This document shows, one piece after another, positions 25,448 to 33,051 of a stretch of DNA of 64,000 nt (position 1 is its first letter; every line of letters starts with the position of its first letter). The notes below the pieces were generated by a model that worked only from the letters and a program-made list of their open reading frames with translations, did not search any database and was not told where the DNA came from. Where the stretch lies: assembly GCA_963738445.1 (NCBI GenBank), contig CAVTWS010000011.1:496001-560000 (forward strand), in the 5' to 3' direction. Source of the DNA: CAVTWS01 sp963738445 (GTDB lineage: Bacteria > Actinomycetota > Acidimicrobiia > Acidimicrobiales > SHLQ01). A program made the position numbers and the translations under genes.

Positions 25448-26503
25448 GTGGGTCTCGTCGCCGCCGATCACCTTCGGTCCCACACCGCCGGGATCCTCGC
25501 CGCGCATGGCGTGCCGGGAACCGACGCCGCGACCATCGCCGAAAACCTCGTCGAGGCCGACCTGCGAGGTGTCGACTCGCACGGCGTCCACCTGGTCGCG
25601 CTGTACGTCGAGCGGCTGACCGGCGGTCACCTCCGACCGGTCACCTCCGTCTCGGTGATCGCCGACCTCGGCGCCACCGTCCGCCTCGACGGCGGCATGG
25701 GCTTCGGGCAGCTCGCTGGATTGGAGGCGGCGCGCCTCGCCGTCGACCGATCGTGCGACCACGGCGTCGCCACCGTCGCCGTGCGCGAGACCACCCACCT
25801 GGGCGCGCTCGCCGCCTACACCCAGCGCGTCGCCGAGACCGGTCGGATCGCCGTGCTGGTTCAGAACGGCGCGACCATCGTGCCCCCGTTCGGTGGCACC
25901 ACACGCCTGTTCTCCACCAACCCGTTCTCGTACGCGGTTCCGGCCGGATCCGAGCCGACCATCGTCTACGACATCGCGACCACCGCCGCGGCCGGCAACA
26001 AGATCCTTCTGGCCAAGAAGCGCGGCGACGCCAGCATTCCCGAGGGGTGGGCCAACGACGAGCAGGGCCGCCCGACCACCGACACGGCGGCGGCCTCGGT
26101 GTTCAACCTCCAGTGGTTCGGCGGCCACAAGGGCTTCGGCCTCGGGTTGCTCGTGGAGCTGCTCGGCGGCCTCATGGCCGGGAGCTCGTACGGCACCACC
26201 GAGCACACCGGCTCGGAGCTCGTGGGCCGCCAGCGGCTGGCCAAGGGCTTCACCCTGATCGCCATCGATCCGGGCCGCTTCATGCCCATCGACGAGTTCC
26301 GTCGTCGCGTCGACGAATTGATCGTCGAGATCCGTGACACCGAGCGGGCCGAAGGGGTGGATCGCATCTGGCTGCCGGGAGAGATGGAGCACCATCGGCG
26401 CATCGAGCGCACCGAACACGGCATTCCTCTCGCCGACGAACTGGTGGTGGAGCTCGATCGCCTCGGGGCCCAGGCCGGTCTGCCGGCGTTGGCCCGAAGC
26501 TGA
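25448..26503 (+). CDS. Ldh-family (malate/L-lactate/sulfolactate dehydrogenase-type) NAD(P)-dependent oxidoreductase
   Basis: 351 residues from GTG 25448, one base after the amidohydrolase stop. Typical of the family: LRGVDSHGVHLVALYVERL (catalytic His in the SHG motif), VRETTHLGALAAYTQRVAE, GTTRLFSTNPFSYAVPA, DIATTAAAGNKI, IPEGWANDEQGRPTTD and FGGHKGFGLGLLVELLGG. These enzymes oxidise 2-hydroxy acids, or reduce 2-oxo acids or cyclic imines, with NAD(P)H and have no classical Rossmann fold. In this operon it could interconvert a hydroxy acid and a keto acid feeding the ThDP enzyme; that link is inference. Frame is clean throughout, in contrast to its upstream neighbour. Confidence 0.85.
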   Translation: MGLVAADHLRSHTAGILAAHGVPGTDAATIAENLVEADLRGVDSHGVHLVALYVERLTGGHLRPVTSVSVIADLGATVRLDGGMGFGQLAGLEAARLAVDRSCDHGVATVAVRETTHLGALAAYTQRVAETGRIAVLVQNGATIVPPFGGTTRLFSTNPFSYAVPAGSEPTIVYDIATTAAAGNKILLAKKRGDASIPEGWANDEQGRPTTDTAAASVFNLQWFGGHKGFGLGLLVELLGGLMAGSSYGTTEHTGSELVGRQRLAKGFTLIAIDPGRFMPIDEFRRRVDELIVEIRDTERAEGVDRIWLPGEMEHHRRIERTEHGIPLADELVVELDRLGAQAGLPALARS

Positions 26504-26516
26504 ACGGTCCCGCGAC

Positions 26517-27695
26517 ATGCCGGCCGACTTCCGTCTTTCCCCCGAGCTGGAGGAGATGCGGCGGCGCGCCCGGGCCTTCCTGGCTCAGGAGATGGCCCCG
26601 GACCGGGTGGCGGGCCACGTCGATCCGACCGATCTGACCGGCCTCGACGACGGCTTCGAGCGCGCCCACCACCGGGCGGCGGGCGCCGCGGGGTTCCTCG
26701 GCCTCACGGCCCCGCCCGAGTACGGCGGTGGGGGCCACCCCATGAGTTGGGGCTCGGCCTACATGTACGAGGCCGCCTACGCCGACGCCCCGTCGATCGA
26801 CACTGCGTGGATGCTGTGTGGCGGGGTGCTGCGTGAGTACGGCTCGCCGGCCCAGAAGCAACGTCTGATCCCCGCCATGGTGGCGGGTGAGCTCACGGGT
26901 TGCATCGCCTACACGGAGCCGGGCGCAGGTACCGATCTCTCGGCCACCGCCACCGTGGCCGAGGTCGACGGTTCGGGGTGGCGCCTCAGCGGCACCAAGA
27001 CGCTGATCACCGCCGCCCACAAAGCCGACTTCTGCGTGACCACCGCCCTGACCGATCCCGGGGCCGGCGCTCGTTCGGGCATGACGATGTTCCTGCTCGA
27101 TCTGCCCGCAGGGGGCGTGACGGTGACCCGCCGTCCGACGGTCAACGGCTGGACCCTCTCCGATGTCCGGTTCGACGCCGCGCCGGTCGGTCCCGATTCG
27201 GTGCTCGGCGAGGTCAACTCCGGGTGGCGACAGCTCACCGGGGCCGTGGCCCAGGAACGGTCCGGCATGGCGCACGTGGCGTGGGCCACCCGCATCGTCG
27301 AGGGATTGGAGTCCTGGGCCGAGGGCCGCTCGCTCGACCGGGGCGATCGCGAGTCGTTGACGCAGCTCCGCATCGAGGTCGATGCGGCGTGGCGGTTGTC
27401 GGCCCGAGCCCTCGCCGTCGCCGACAGTGGGCCACCGGCCCTCGCCGAGTCGGCGGCCGCCAAGGTGTGGGCCACCGAACTGCTCGCCCGGCTGGCCCGA
27501 ACCGGGTCGGATCTCGTCGGTCTCGCCGCGCTGGAGTGGGGACCCCTCGCCGGTCCGTTGCCGGGCGCTCCCCTCGGTGGCCGGCTGGCCTACGAGGTGC
27601 TCGAGCGCATCCATCCCACCATCTCGGTGGGGTCGAACGAGCTCCAGCGAGACATCATCGCTCGGGTGCTCGGTCTGCCTCGGGGGCCCTCGTGA
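26517..27695 (+). CDS. Acyl-CoA dehydrogenase family protein 1
   Basis: 392 residues. FAD-dependent acyl-CoA dehydrogenase layout: N-terminal helices (LSPELEEMRRRARAFLAQEM), GFLGLTAPPEYGGGG, the central beta domain CIAYTEPGAGTDLSA and WRLSGTKTLITAAHKADF, and the C-terminal helix ending ERIHPTISVGSNELQRDIIA. Expected to introduce a 2,3-double bond in an acyl-CoA and pass electrons to ETF. It shares a 4-base GTGA overlap with acyl-CoA dehydrogenase 2; such tightly coupled pairs in actinobacteria often form alpha2beta2 heterotetramers (as known for steroid side-chain FadE pairs), so a heteromeric enzyme is plausible. Confidence 0.88.
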   Translation: MPADFRLSPELEEMRRRARAFLAQEMAPDRVAGHVDPTDLTGLDDGFERAHHRAAGAAGFLGLTAPPEYGGGGHPMSWGSAYMYEAAYADAPSIDTAWMLCGGVLREYGSPAQKQRLIPAMVAGELTGCIAYTEPGAGTDLSATATVAEVDGSGWRLSGTKTLITAAHKADFCVTTALTDPGAGARSGMTMFLLDLPAGGVTVTRRPTVNGWTLSDVRFDAAPVGPDSVLGEVNSGWRQLTGAVAQERSGMAHVAWATRIVEGLESWAEGRSLDRGDRESLTQLRIEVDAAWRLSARALAVADSGPPALAESAAAKVWATELLARLARTGSDLVGLAALEWGPLAGPLPGAPLGGRLAYEVLERIHPTISVGSNELQRDIIARVLGLPRGPS

Positions 27696-28695
27696 CGGCC
27701 GTCGATCCTGCGACCGTCGAGATGGAGCACGCCGCCGATGTGCGGGCCCGGTTGGCGGAGTGGGGCGGCCGAGCCCGGTCCCACCACCTCACCGTCGACC
27801 CGCATGGTTTCGACCCCGATCTTCTCCCGGACGTGCAGGCCTGGCTCGACCCGACCCGCGCCACCGCCATGGTGCTCGCCGCCATCGAGCTCGGCCGGGT
27901 ACCCGTGCCGGGGCCGTGGCTCCTCGGGGTGGTCGCGCCGGCGGCCTTCGCCCTCGGTGGCGATGTCGAGCGGCCGAGCTTCGATGTCGCGGCCGTCTGG
28001 GCCGACGGTGCCGAGGTCGAGGTCGTCGACGAACGGGTGAGCGGTGTCGTGGCCCTCGTGCCCTACGGCGCCTGGTTCGCCGCGCCTGCTCATCCCGGTC
28101 GCCGGGCGGGTGGTGTCGGTCGACACGGGAGCGGCCGCCGTCACGGCTCGACCCGCCGACACCGTGGGCGGCGACCGCTGTGTCACCTTCCACCTGGATC
28201 ACGCCGTGGCCGAGGTGGTGGGCGAGGTTCCCGACTCGCTGCCCCGTCCGGTGCTGGCGCTGGCCGGGGAGCTGGTGGGCGTGGCCGAAGCGGCGCTCGA
28301 GCTGGCGGTGGCGCGCGTCCGCCAGCGGCACATCTTCGGCCGGGCCGTCGGGTCGTATCAGGCGATCCAACATCGACTCGTCGACGATCACCTCGCCATC
28401 ACCAACGCCCGTCTCGCCGCCCTTGACGCCGCCGGGCATCTCGACCGGGGCGGGTACCGGCGCGGCAGCGGTCACGCGCACGCCGCCGGCCTGTTGGCGA
28501 TCGACGCCGCGCTCGACGCCACGGCGACGGCGCATCAAGTCCACGGAGGCGAGGGCTACCACGTCGATCGCGACCCCGGCCTGCTGTTCCGCCGTGCTCG
28601 GGCCCTGGCTTCCCGCCTGGGCGGCCGGCGCCATCATCTGCGCGCCGTCCATCAGGCCGCCCAGTTCTCGGCCGTCATCGAAAGAGGCGCGGTAG
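27692..28695 (+). CDS. Acyl-CoA dehydrogenase family protein 2 (frameshifted)
   Basis: GTG 27692 overlaps the previous stop. The N-terminal ~130 residues (ATAMVLAAIELGRVPVPGPW) and the rest (LLIPVAGRVV, ELVGVAEAALELAVARVRQR, IFGRAVGSYQAIQHRLVDDH, AHQVHGGEGYHVDRDPGLLF) lie in different frames; one extra base at about 28081 explains it. The C-terminal part carries the family motifs for FAD contact and subunit packing. Downstream, its frame runs on without a stop into the ligase; a TAG at 28693 overlapping the ligase GTG (TAGTG) lies one frame away, so a second indel near the end is suspected and the true stop is probably 28695. Likely partner subunit of dehydrogenase 1. Confidence 0.7.
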
Positions 28696-30335
28696 TGCTC
28701 GACGCCACCCACCTGGCCCCTCACGCCGTCGCCCGTTGGGCCGCCGCCGACCCCGACACCGTGGCGGTGCACGAGATCGACGGCCGGCAGCTCACCTATG
28801 CCGAGCTCCACGTCGAAGCCCTCCGGTGGGCGGCCGCCCTGCGGGGCCTGGGCGTCGATCGGGGCCATCACGTCGGCACCATGATGCCGGCGTGTGTCGA
28901 AGCCCAACTCGCCCTGCTGGCGTGCGGATGGTTGTGCGCCATCGAGGTGCCCGTCAACACCGCCCACCGCGGCCAGATGCTCCACTACACCCTCGACCAC
29001 GCCGACGTCACCACGTTGGTCGTCGCCGCTGAGCACCTCCCCGCCCTCGCCGACATCGTCGCCGACCTCCCCCAACTCGCCACCGTCGTCGTGGTCCCCA
29101 CCCCGGCGCCCTACCCGCCTCCGTCCACTCCGGCCCCATCCCCGCCTCCGTCCACTCCGGCCCTATCCCTGCCAGAACCGACCGCCGGAGGCTCTCGACG
29201 GGTCATCGGGTCGGCCGAGATGCTCGATGGGTTCGAGCCGGCGGCCGATCTCGCCGGGCCACAGGTCCACGACATCGCGGCGCTGCTGTTCACCTCGGGC
29301 ACGACAGGTCCGTCCAAGGCGGTGATCGCCCCGTGGGGCCTCATCCACGCCATCTGGTCGTGGGTGCCCGACGATGCCGTGATGCCGGGCGAAGGCTTCT
29401 ACTGCTCGCTGCCGATGTTCCACAACAGCGGGCGGTCCGGCTTCTGCAACGCCATGGACCGGGGCGCCTCTTACGTCTACCGGGACAAGTTCAGCGTCAC
29501 GAATTTCTGGTCCGACGTGCGGGCGACCGGAGCGGTCGTGGCCGCCCTCGTCGGCCCCCTCACGTCGCTGGTCTACAACGCCGAACCCCGGCCCGATGAT
29601 GCCGACAACCCGCTCCGCGGCGTGATCCTCGGCCCCATGATCCCGAAGATCGCCGAGTTCGAGGAACGGTTCGGCGTCCGGGTGGCCACCTGTTACGGCC
29701 AGACCGAATGCGGGTGCCCGATCACGACCGGCTGGGACCACGGTCCTTGGGCCAACTGTGGCCGCGACCGGGCATCGTGGCCCTTCAACGAGGTCCGCCT
29801 CGTCGATGAGCACGACAACCCCGTGCCCCCCGGCACGGTGGGGGAGATGGTCGTCCGCTCGCCCGAGCCGTGGACGATGATCCTCGGCTACCACAAGATG
29901 CCCGAGGCCACCGTCGACGCATGGCGCAACGGCTGGTTCCACACCGGCGACGCCTTCAAGGTCGACGGCGACGGGTGGTACTACTTCGTCGACCGGCTCC
30001 GCGACAGCATCCGGCGCCGGGGCGAGAACATCTCGTCGTTCGAGGTCGAAGCGGCGGTGTCGGGTCATCCGGACGTGATCGAATGCGCAGCCATCGGCAT
30101 CCGGACCGAGCTCGGCGACGACGAGGTCATGGTTGCGGTCGTCGTCACGGACCGGAGCTCGTTCGATCCGGTCGCCCTTGCGGAATGGCTCGAACCCCGG
30201 ATGCCCAGGTTCATGCTGCCCCGCTACATCGAGGCGCTCGATGGTCTACCCCGCAACCAGACCACGAGTCGGGTGCGCAAGAACGAGCTACGGGCCCGCG
30301 GTGTCACCGACACCACCTGGGACCGGCTGGCCTGA
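28695..30335 (+). CDS. AMP-dependent acyl-CoA synthetase/ligase
   Basis: 546 residues from GTG 28695. Adenylate-forming enzyme: P-loop-like LLFTSGTTGPSKAVIAPW, A5 motif CYGQTECGCPIT, A7 GWFHTGDAFKVDGDG, A8 RLRDSIRRRGENISSFEVE, and the C-terminal catalytic Lys in TTSRVRKNELR. Activates a carboxylic acid to acyl-AMP, then acyl-CoA; in this operon it would feed the acyl-CoA dehydrogenases and crotonases. A Pro-rich, internally duplicated linker (two 9-residue units PPPSTPAPS/PPPSTPALS) sits in the N-terminal domain at residues ~140-158, an unusual place. The upstream dehydrogenase frame reads straight through into this gene, so a fusion of 763 or more residues cannot be excluded; TAGTG suggests separate genes. 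Confidence 0.85.
   Translation: MLDATHLAPHAVARWAAADPDTVAVHEIDGRQLTYAELHVEALRWAAALRGLGVDRGHHVGTMMPACVEAQLALLACGWLCAIEVPVNTAHRGQMLHYTLDHADVTTLVVAAEHLPALADIVADLPQLATVVVVPTPAPYPPPSTPAPSPPPSTPALSLPEPTAGGSRRVIGSAEMLDGFEPAADLAGPQVHDIAALLFTSGTTGPSKAVIAPWGLIHAIWSWVPDDAVMPGEGFYCSLPMFHNSGRSGFCNAMDRGASYVYRDKFSVTNFWSDVRATGAVVAALVGPLTSLVYNAEPRPDDADNPLRGVILGPMIPKIAEFEERFGVRVATCYGQTECGCPITTGWDHGPWANCGRDRASWPFNEVRLVDEHDNPVPPGTVGEMVVRSPEPWTMILGYHKMPEATVDAWRNGWFHTGDAFKVDGDGWYYFVDRLRDSIRRRGENISSFEVEAAVSGHPDVIECAAIGIRTELGDDEVMVAVVVTDRSSFDPVALAEWLEPRMPRFMLPRYIEALDGLPRNQTTSRVRKNELRARGVTDTTWDRLA
29114..29167 (+). repeat. Two 27-bp tandem repeats coding a Pro/Ser/Thr linker inside the ligase
   Basis: Units 29114-29140 and 29141-29167 differ at one position and keep the reading frame. 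They encode nine residues each. Slippage-prone in-frame repeat, probably a surface loop. Confidence 0.75.
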
Positions 30336-30444
30336 CCGCTCCTCTCGACCTGGTAGTCGATTCCCGATCATCCCTCGGACCCTGATCCACCACCCACTCC
30401 CCAACCCCGCTCCCCCGAGCCCACCCCCAAGTAGAGAGCACCTC

Positions 30445-31248
30445 ATGGCCGACCGCTACGACTTCCAGTACTTCCGCACCGAGCTCGACGACGACGGCGT
30501 CCTCACCGTCACGTTCGACCGCCCCGACCGCCGCAACGCCCTCAGCCCCGAGATGCACGCCGAGCTGGCGCCCCTGTTCCTGCGCATCGCCGGGGACCGG
30601 CAGGCCCGGGTCGTGGTGTTCACCGGAGCGGGCGACAAGGCGTTCTGCGTGGGCGCCGACTTCGGGGGCATGCAGGACAACCTCGATGCCGGCTACCCGG
30701 ACGGCAACCCCGACCTGATGATCGGCTCGGCGCTGGTCGTCCGGTCCCAGCTGATGATTCCCCAGCCCTGTATCGCTGCGATCAACGGCGATGCGCTCGG
30801 CCTTGGCGCCACCATCGCCCTGTTCTGTGACATCACGTTCATGGCCGATACGGCGAGGCTCGGCGACCCTCACGTGACGGCGGGCCTCGTGGCGGGCGAC
30901 GGTGGCGCGATCCTGTGGCCGATGTTGCTCGGTCTCAACCGCGGCAAGGAGTACCTGATGACGGGCGACCTCATCTCGTCGGAACAGGCGAGCGCGTGGG
31001 GGCTCGTCAACCACGTCGAGGCGAAGGACGAGGTGCTGGCGACCGCGCACGCCCTGGCTCGCCGGCTGGCCAAGGGGGCGCAGATCGCCCTCCAGTTCAA
31101 CAAGCGGCTCGCCAACATCGAGCTGGTCGATCGGGTCAACAAGGTGCTCGAGGCGTCACTCGCCATGGAGTGCGTCACGTTCGAGACGGCGGATCACCGC
31201 GAGGCCGTGCGGGCCTTCCTCGAGAAGCGTCCTGCGGTGTTCGGCTGA
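30445..31248 (+). CDS. Enoyl-CoA hydratase/isomerase family protein (crotonase 3)
   Basis: 267 residues from ATG 30445. Crotonase motifs: LTVTFDRPDRRNALSPEM, oxyanion-hole segments DKAFCVGADFGGM and AAINGDALGLGATIALFCDI, DPHVTAGLVAGDGGAILWPM (the position after GD differs from the usual catalytic Glu, so isomerase or other chemistry is possible), and a C-terminal helix ending REAVRAFLEKRPAVFG. Less related to crotonases 1 and 2 than those are to each other. It is 109 bases after the ligase with no operator palindrome visible in the gap, so it may be read from the same transcript or its own promoter. Confidence 0.87.
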   Translation: MADRYDFQYFRTELDDDGVLTVTFDRPDRRNALSPEMHAELAPLFLRIAGDRQARVVVFTGAGDKAFCVGADFGGMQDNLDAGYPDGNPDLMIGSALVVRSQLMIPQPCIAAINGDALGLGATIALFCDITFMADTARLGDPHVTAGLVAGDGGAILWPMLLGLNRGKEYLMTGDLISSEQASAWGLVNHVEAKDEVLATAHALARRLAKGAQIALQFNKRLANIELVDRVNKVLEASLAMECVTFETADHREAVRAFLEKRPAVFG

Positions 31249-31358
31249 GGCGCGTCACGGTCGTCTCATCTTTGGGAAGGCGAAGGCCCGCGCCTACGCT
31301 CGCACCATCACCGGCGGCGGCGTCGCCGGATCAGAAACAGGACGAGGAGTCGGTGACC

Positions 31359-31871
31359 ATGGGTGTCAATCAACGGGACGCGATCAAGATGTCGCCCGAA
31401 CAGGTCGTCGCCTTCGTCGAACGCAGTCGTATCGCCACGATGGCGACGGTCGGGCCCGAGGGAATGCCGCATCTCGTGGCCATGTGGTACGGCGTGATCG
31501 ACGGCAAGGTCTACTTCGAGACCAAGTCGAAGTCGCAGAAGGTGGTGAACCTCCGGCGCGATCCGAGCATCGTCGCGTCCATCGAAGCCGGTGACACCTA
31601 CGACCAGTTGCGGGGCGTCTCCATCGAGGGAACGGCCCACATCATCGACGACACGAGCGACCCGGAGTGGTGGGGGGCCGGCGTGAGCGTGTTCGAGCGC
31701 TACACCGCTCCGTACACCGAGGAGACGAAGCCGTTCGTCGAGATGATGATGAACAAGCGGGTCGTCGTCCGGATCGACCCGACCCGGATCCGTAGCTGGG
31801 ACCACCGAAAACTCGGCATGTCGTCGATGCCGGTCGGCGGGACGACCGCCGAGTTCTTGAACGAGGCGTAG
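31359..31871 (+). CDS. PPOX-class (pyridoxamine 5'-phosphate oxidase-like) flavin/deazaflavin-dependent protein
   Basis: 170 residues. ATG 31359 is chosen because GGAG lies nine bases upstream; an in-frame GTG at 31353 is too close to it. Split-barrel motifs: AFVERSRIATMATVGPEGMP, HLVAMWYGVIDGKVYFET, KSQKVVNLRRDPSIVASIE, and GVSIEGTAHII. Probably binds FMN or F420 and reduces an unknown small molecule. Its final codons and stop are part of a 31-bp minisatellite that repeats the gene's 3' end. A TACGCT box at 31299-31304 suggests a promoter with a leader of about 48 bases. Confidence 0.78.
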   Translation: MGVNQRDAIKMSPEQVVAFVERSRIATMATVGPEGMPHLVAMWYGVIDGKVYFETKSKSQKVVNLRRDPSIVASIEAGDTYDQLRGVSIEGTAHIIDDTSDPEWWGAGVSVFERYTAPYTEETKPFVEMMMNKRVVVRIDPTRIRSWDHRKLGMSSMPVGGTTAEFLNEA

Positions 31872-31962
31872 GGGAGCAGTCGAGTTCTTGAACGAGGCGT
31901 AGGGGAGCAGTCGAGTTCTTGAACGAGGCGTAGGGGAGCAGTCGAGCTCTTGAACGAGGCGT
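31850..31962. repeat. 31-bp tandem repeat formed from the 3' end of the PPOX gene
   Basis: Units 31850-31880, 31881-31911 and 31912-31942 are identical; a fourth partial unit (31943-31962) differs by one base. Unit 1 contains the last seven PPOX codons and the TAG stop, so each unit carries its own stop in the first unit's phase. It ends at the stop of the convergent DinB gene. Confidence 0.9.
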
Positions 31963-31967
31963 GACTC

Positions 31968-32489
31968 CTATTCGCCGACCCGGTCGTCGGCCAGCTCGCA
32001 CAGGATGTCGAGGTGACCGAGGTGGCGAGCCGTCTCCTCGATGAGGTGGAGCATGATCCAGCGGACGTCGAAGATCTGGCCGCGCCCGCTCGGCCGGGCG
32101 GCCACCACGTCGAGATCGGGCACGGTGGCCTCGATCGCCCGGCCCCGCTCGCACGACGACTCGTACAGGTCGATGAGGGTCGCCAACGAGTCGTCGGCGG
32201 CCGAGTGGAACTCCCAGTCCGGGTCGTCGTCCCACGGCGCCGAGGCCCACGGCTCGCGTTCCTCTGCGCCGAACACGCGCGCCCACCAGTGGTCCTCGAC
32301 GAGAGCCAGGTGCTTGACGAGGCCGCCGATGGTCGTGCCCGAGCCAACGAAACGACGCGACAGCTGTTCGGGTGAGAGGCCCTGCACCTTGGCCACCACG
32401 CCGCCGCGGTACCAGTCGAGCATCGAACGGAGGGACGACCGTTCGTCGCCTCGGGTGACGGGATCGGGCCGGGCGGGCACGTCGGTCAT
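31968..32489 (-). CDS. DinB-family (DUF664-like) protein
   Basis: 173 residues from ATG 32489. Four-helix DinB-like fold with probable metal ligands: VKHLALVEDHWWARVF near the middle and LHLIEETARHLGHLDILCE close to the C-terminus (HxxxH-type). Members include mycothiol-dependent enzymes such as maleylpyruvate isomerase and mycothiol-S-transferases; with mshC present in this genome a mycothiol-dependent transferase is a reasonable guess. ATGA overlap with the upstream SnoaL-like gene means coupled translation. The longer open frame upstream to 32597 lies inside that gene and is not used. Confidence 0.75.
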   Translation of the reverse strand: MTDVPARPDPVTRGDERSSLRSMLDWYRGGVVAKVQGLSPEQLSRRFVGSGTTIGGLVKHLALVEDHWWARVFGAEEREPWASAPWDDDPDWEFHSAADDSLATLIDLYESSCERGRAIEATVPDLDVVAARPSGRGQIFDVRWIMLHLIEETARHLGHLDILCELADDRVGE

Positions 32490-32995
32490 CGGGAGGTCCA
32501 GTCGGGGGCGGCGGGGAACGGAAACGTGTCGAGCTCGGCGCGGCTTCCGGCTGCGGCGGTACGGGCGAGCGTGCCGTACCAACGGCGGTCGAACCACCAG
32601 CGGCCGTCGACCCGGCGGTAGCGGTCCTGGTACAGCCCGTACACCTTGGTGAATCGACCGTCGGCCTTCTCCAGCCGGAGCTCGTTCATGTAGAAGCGTG
32701 AGGTGGCGAGGTCGGGATCGCCGCCGATGCCGATGTCGATGACCGAGTTGAGGATCACGAACTCGAAGAAGGAGAAGTCCTCGAGCGACGACCCGACGAA
32801 TCGGCCGAGCTCCTCCGGTCCTTCGATGCGCAGAGGGTCACCGACGCGTCGGTCGACCTCGATCACGATGTCCGGACGGAAGATCTCGGGCAGCTCCGCC
32901 CACGCCCGTCGGGTGACGATGTCGGCGTATGACGCCTGAAGTCGGGAGATGGCCAGGTAGTCGAGCGTCGATCGGTCAAGCGCGGTGTCGTCCAC
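32486..32995 (-). CDS. SnoaL/NTF2-like protein
   Basis: 169 residues from GTG 32995, chosen because TATCGT lies exactly six bases upstream on the minus strand and no Shine-Dalgarno is present (an upstream GTG at 33022 has no support). Pattern of a cone-shaped alpha+beta NTF2-like fold: LDYLAISRLQASYADIVTRR, then FRPDIVIEVD, LGRFVGSSLEDFSFFEFVIL, and the strand pair GLYQDRYRRVDGRWWFDRRW. Such proteins are ring hydroxylating-dioxygenase beta-like, isomerases or binding proteins; substrate unknown. Co-transcribed with the DinB gene. Confidence 0.75.
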   Translation of the reverse strand: MDDTALDRSTLDYLAISRLQASYADIVTRRAWAELPEIFRPDIVIEVDRRVGDPLRIEGPEELGRFVGSSLEDFSFFEFVILNSVIDIGIGGDPDLATSRFYMNELRLEKADGRFTKVYGLYQDRYRRVDGRWWFDRRWYGTLARTAAAGSRAELDTFPFPAAPDWTSR

Positions 32996-33007
32996 GGCTC
33001 GACGATA
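32993..33007 (-). promoter_or_regulatory. Predicted leaderless promoter of the SnoaL-DinB operon
   Basis: Minus-strand TATCGT (33007-33002), six bases, GTG at 32995. No ribosome-binding site is visible. Confidence 0.5.
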
Positions 33008-33051
33008 ACCCCGCCGGTTCACGAGGTGACGGTTCCGGTCGTCGCGGTGGA

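Noticed and set aside
31850..31962. CRISPR array or integron attC site
   Set aside because: Units are directly adjacent with no spacers and derive from the coding 3' end; no integrase nearby.
32487..33022. Upstream GTG 33022 as start of the SnoaL-like gene
   Set aside because: No ribosome-binding site, and a -10 box lies downstream of it, positioned for GTG 32995.
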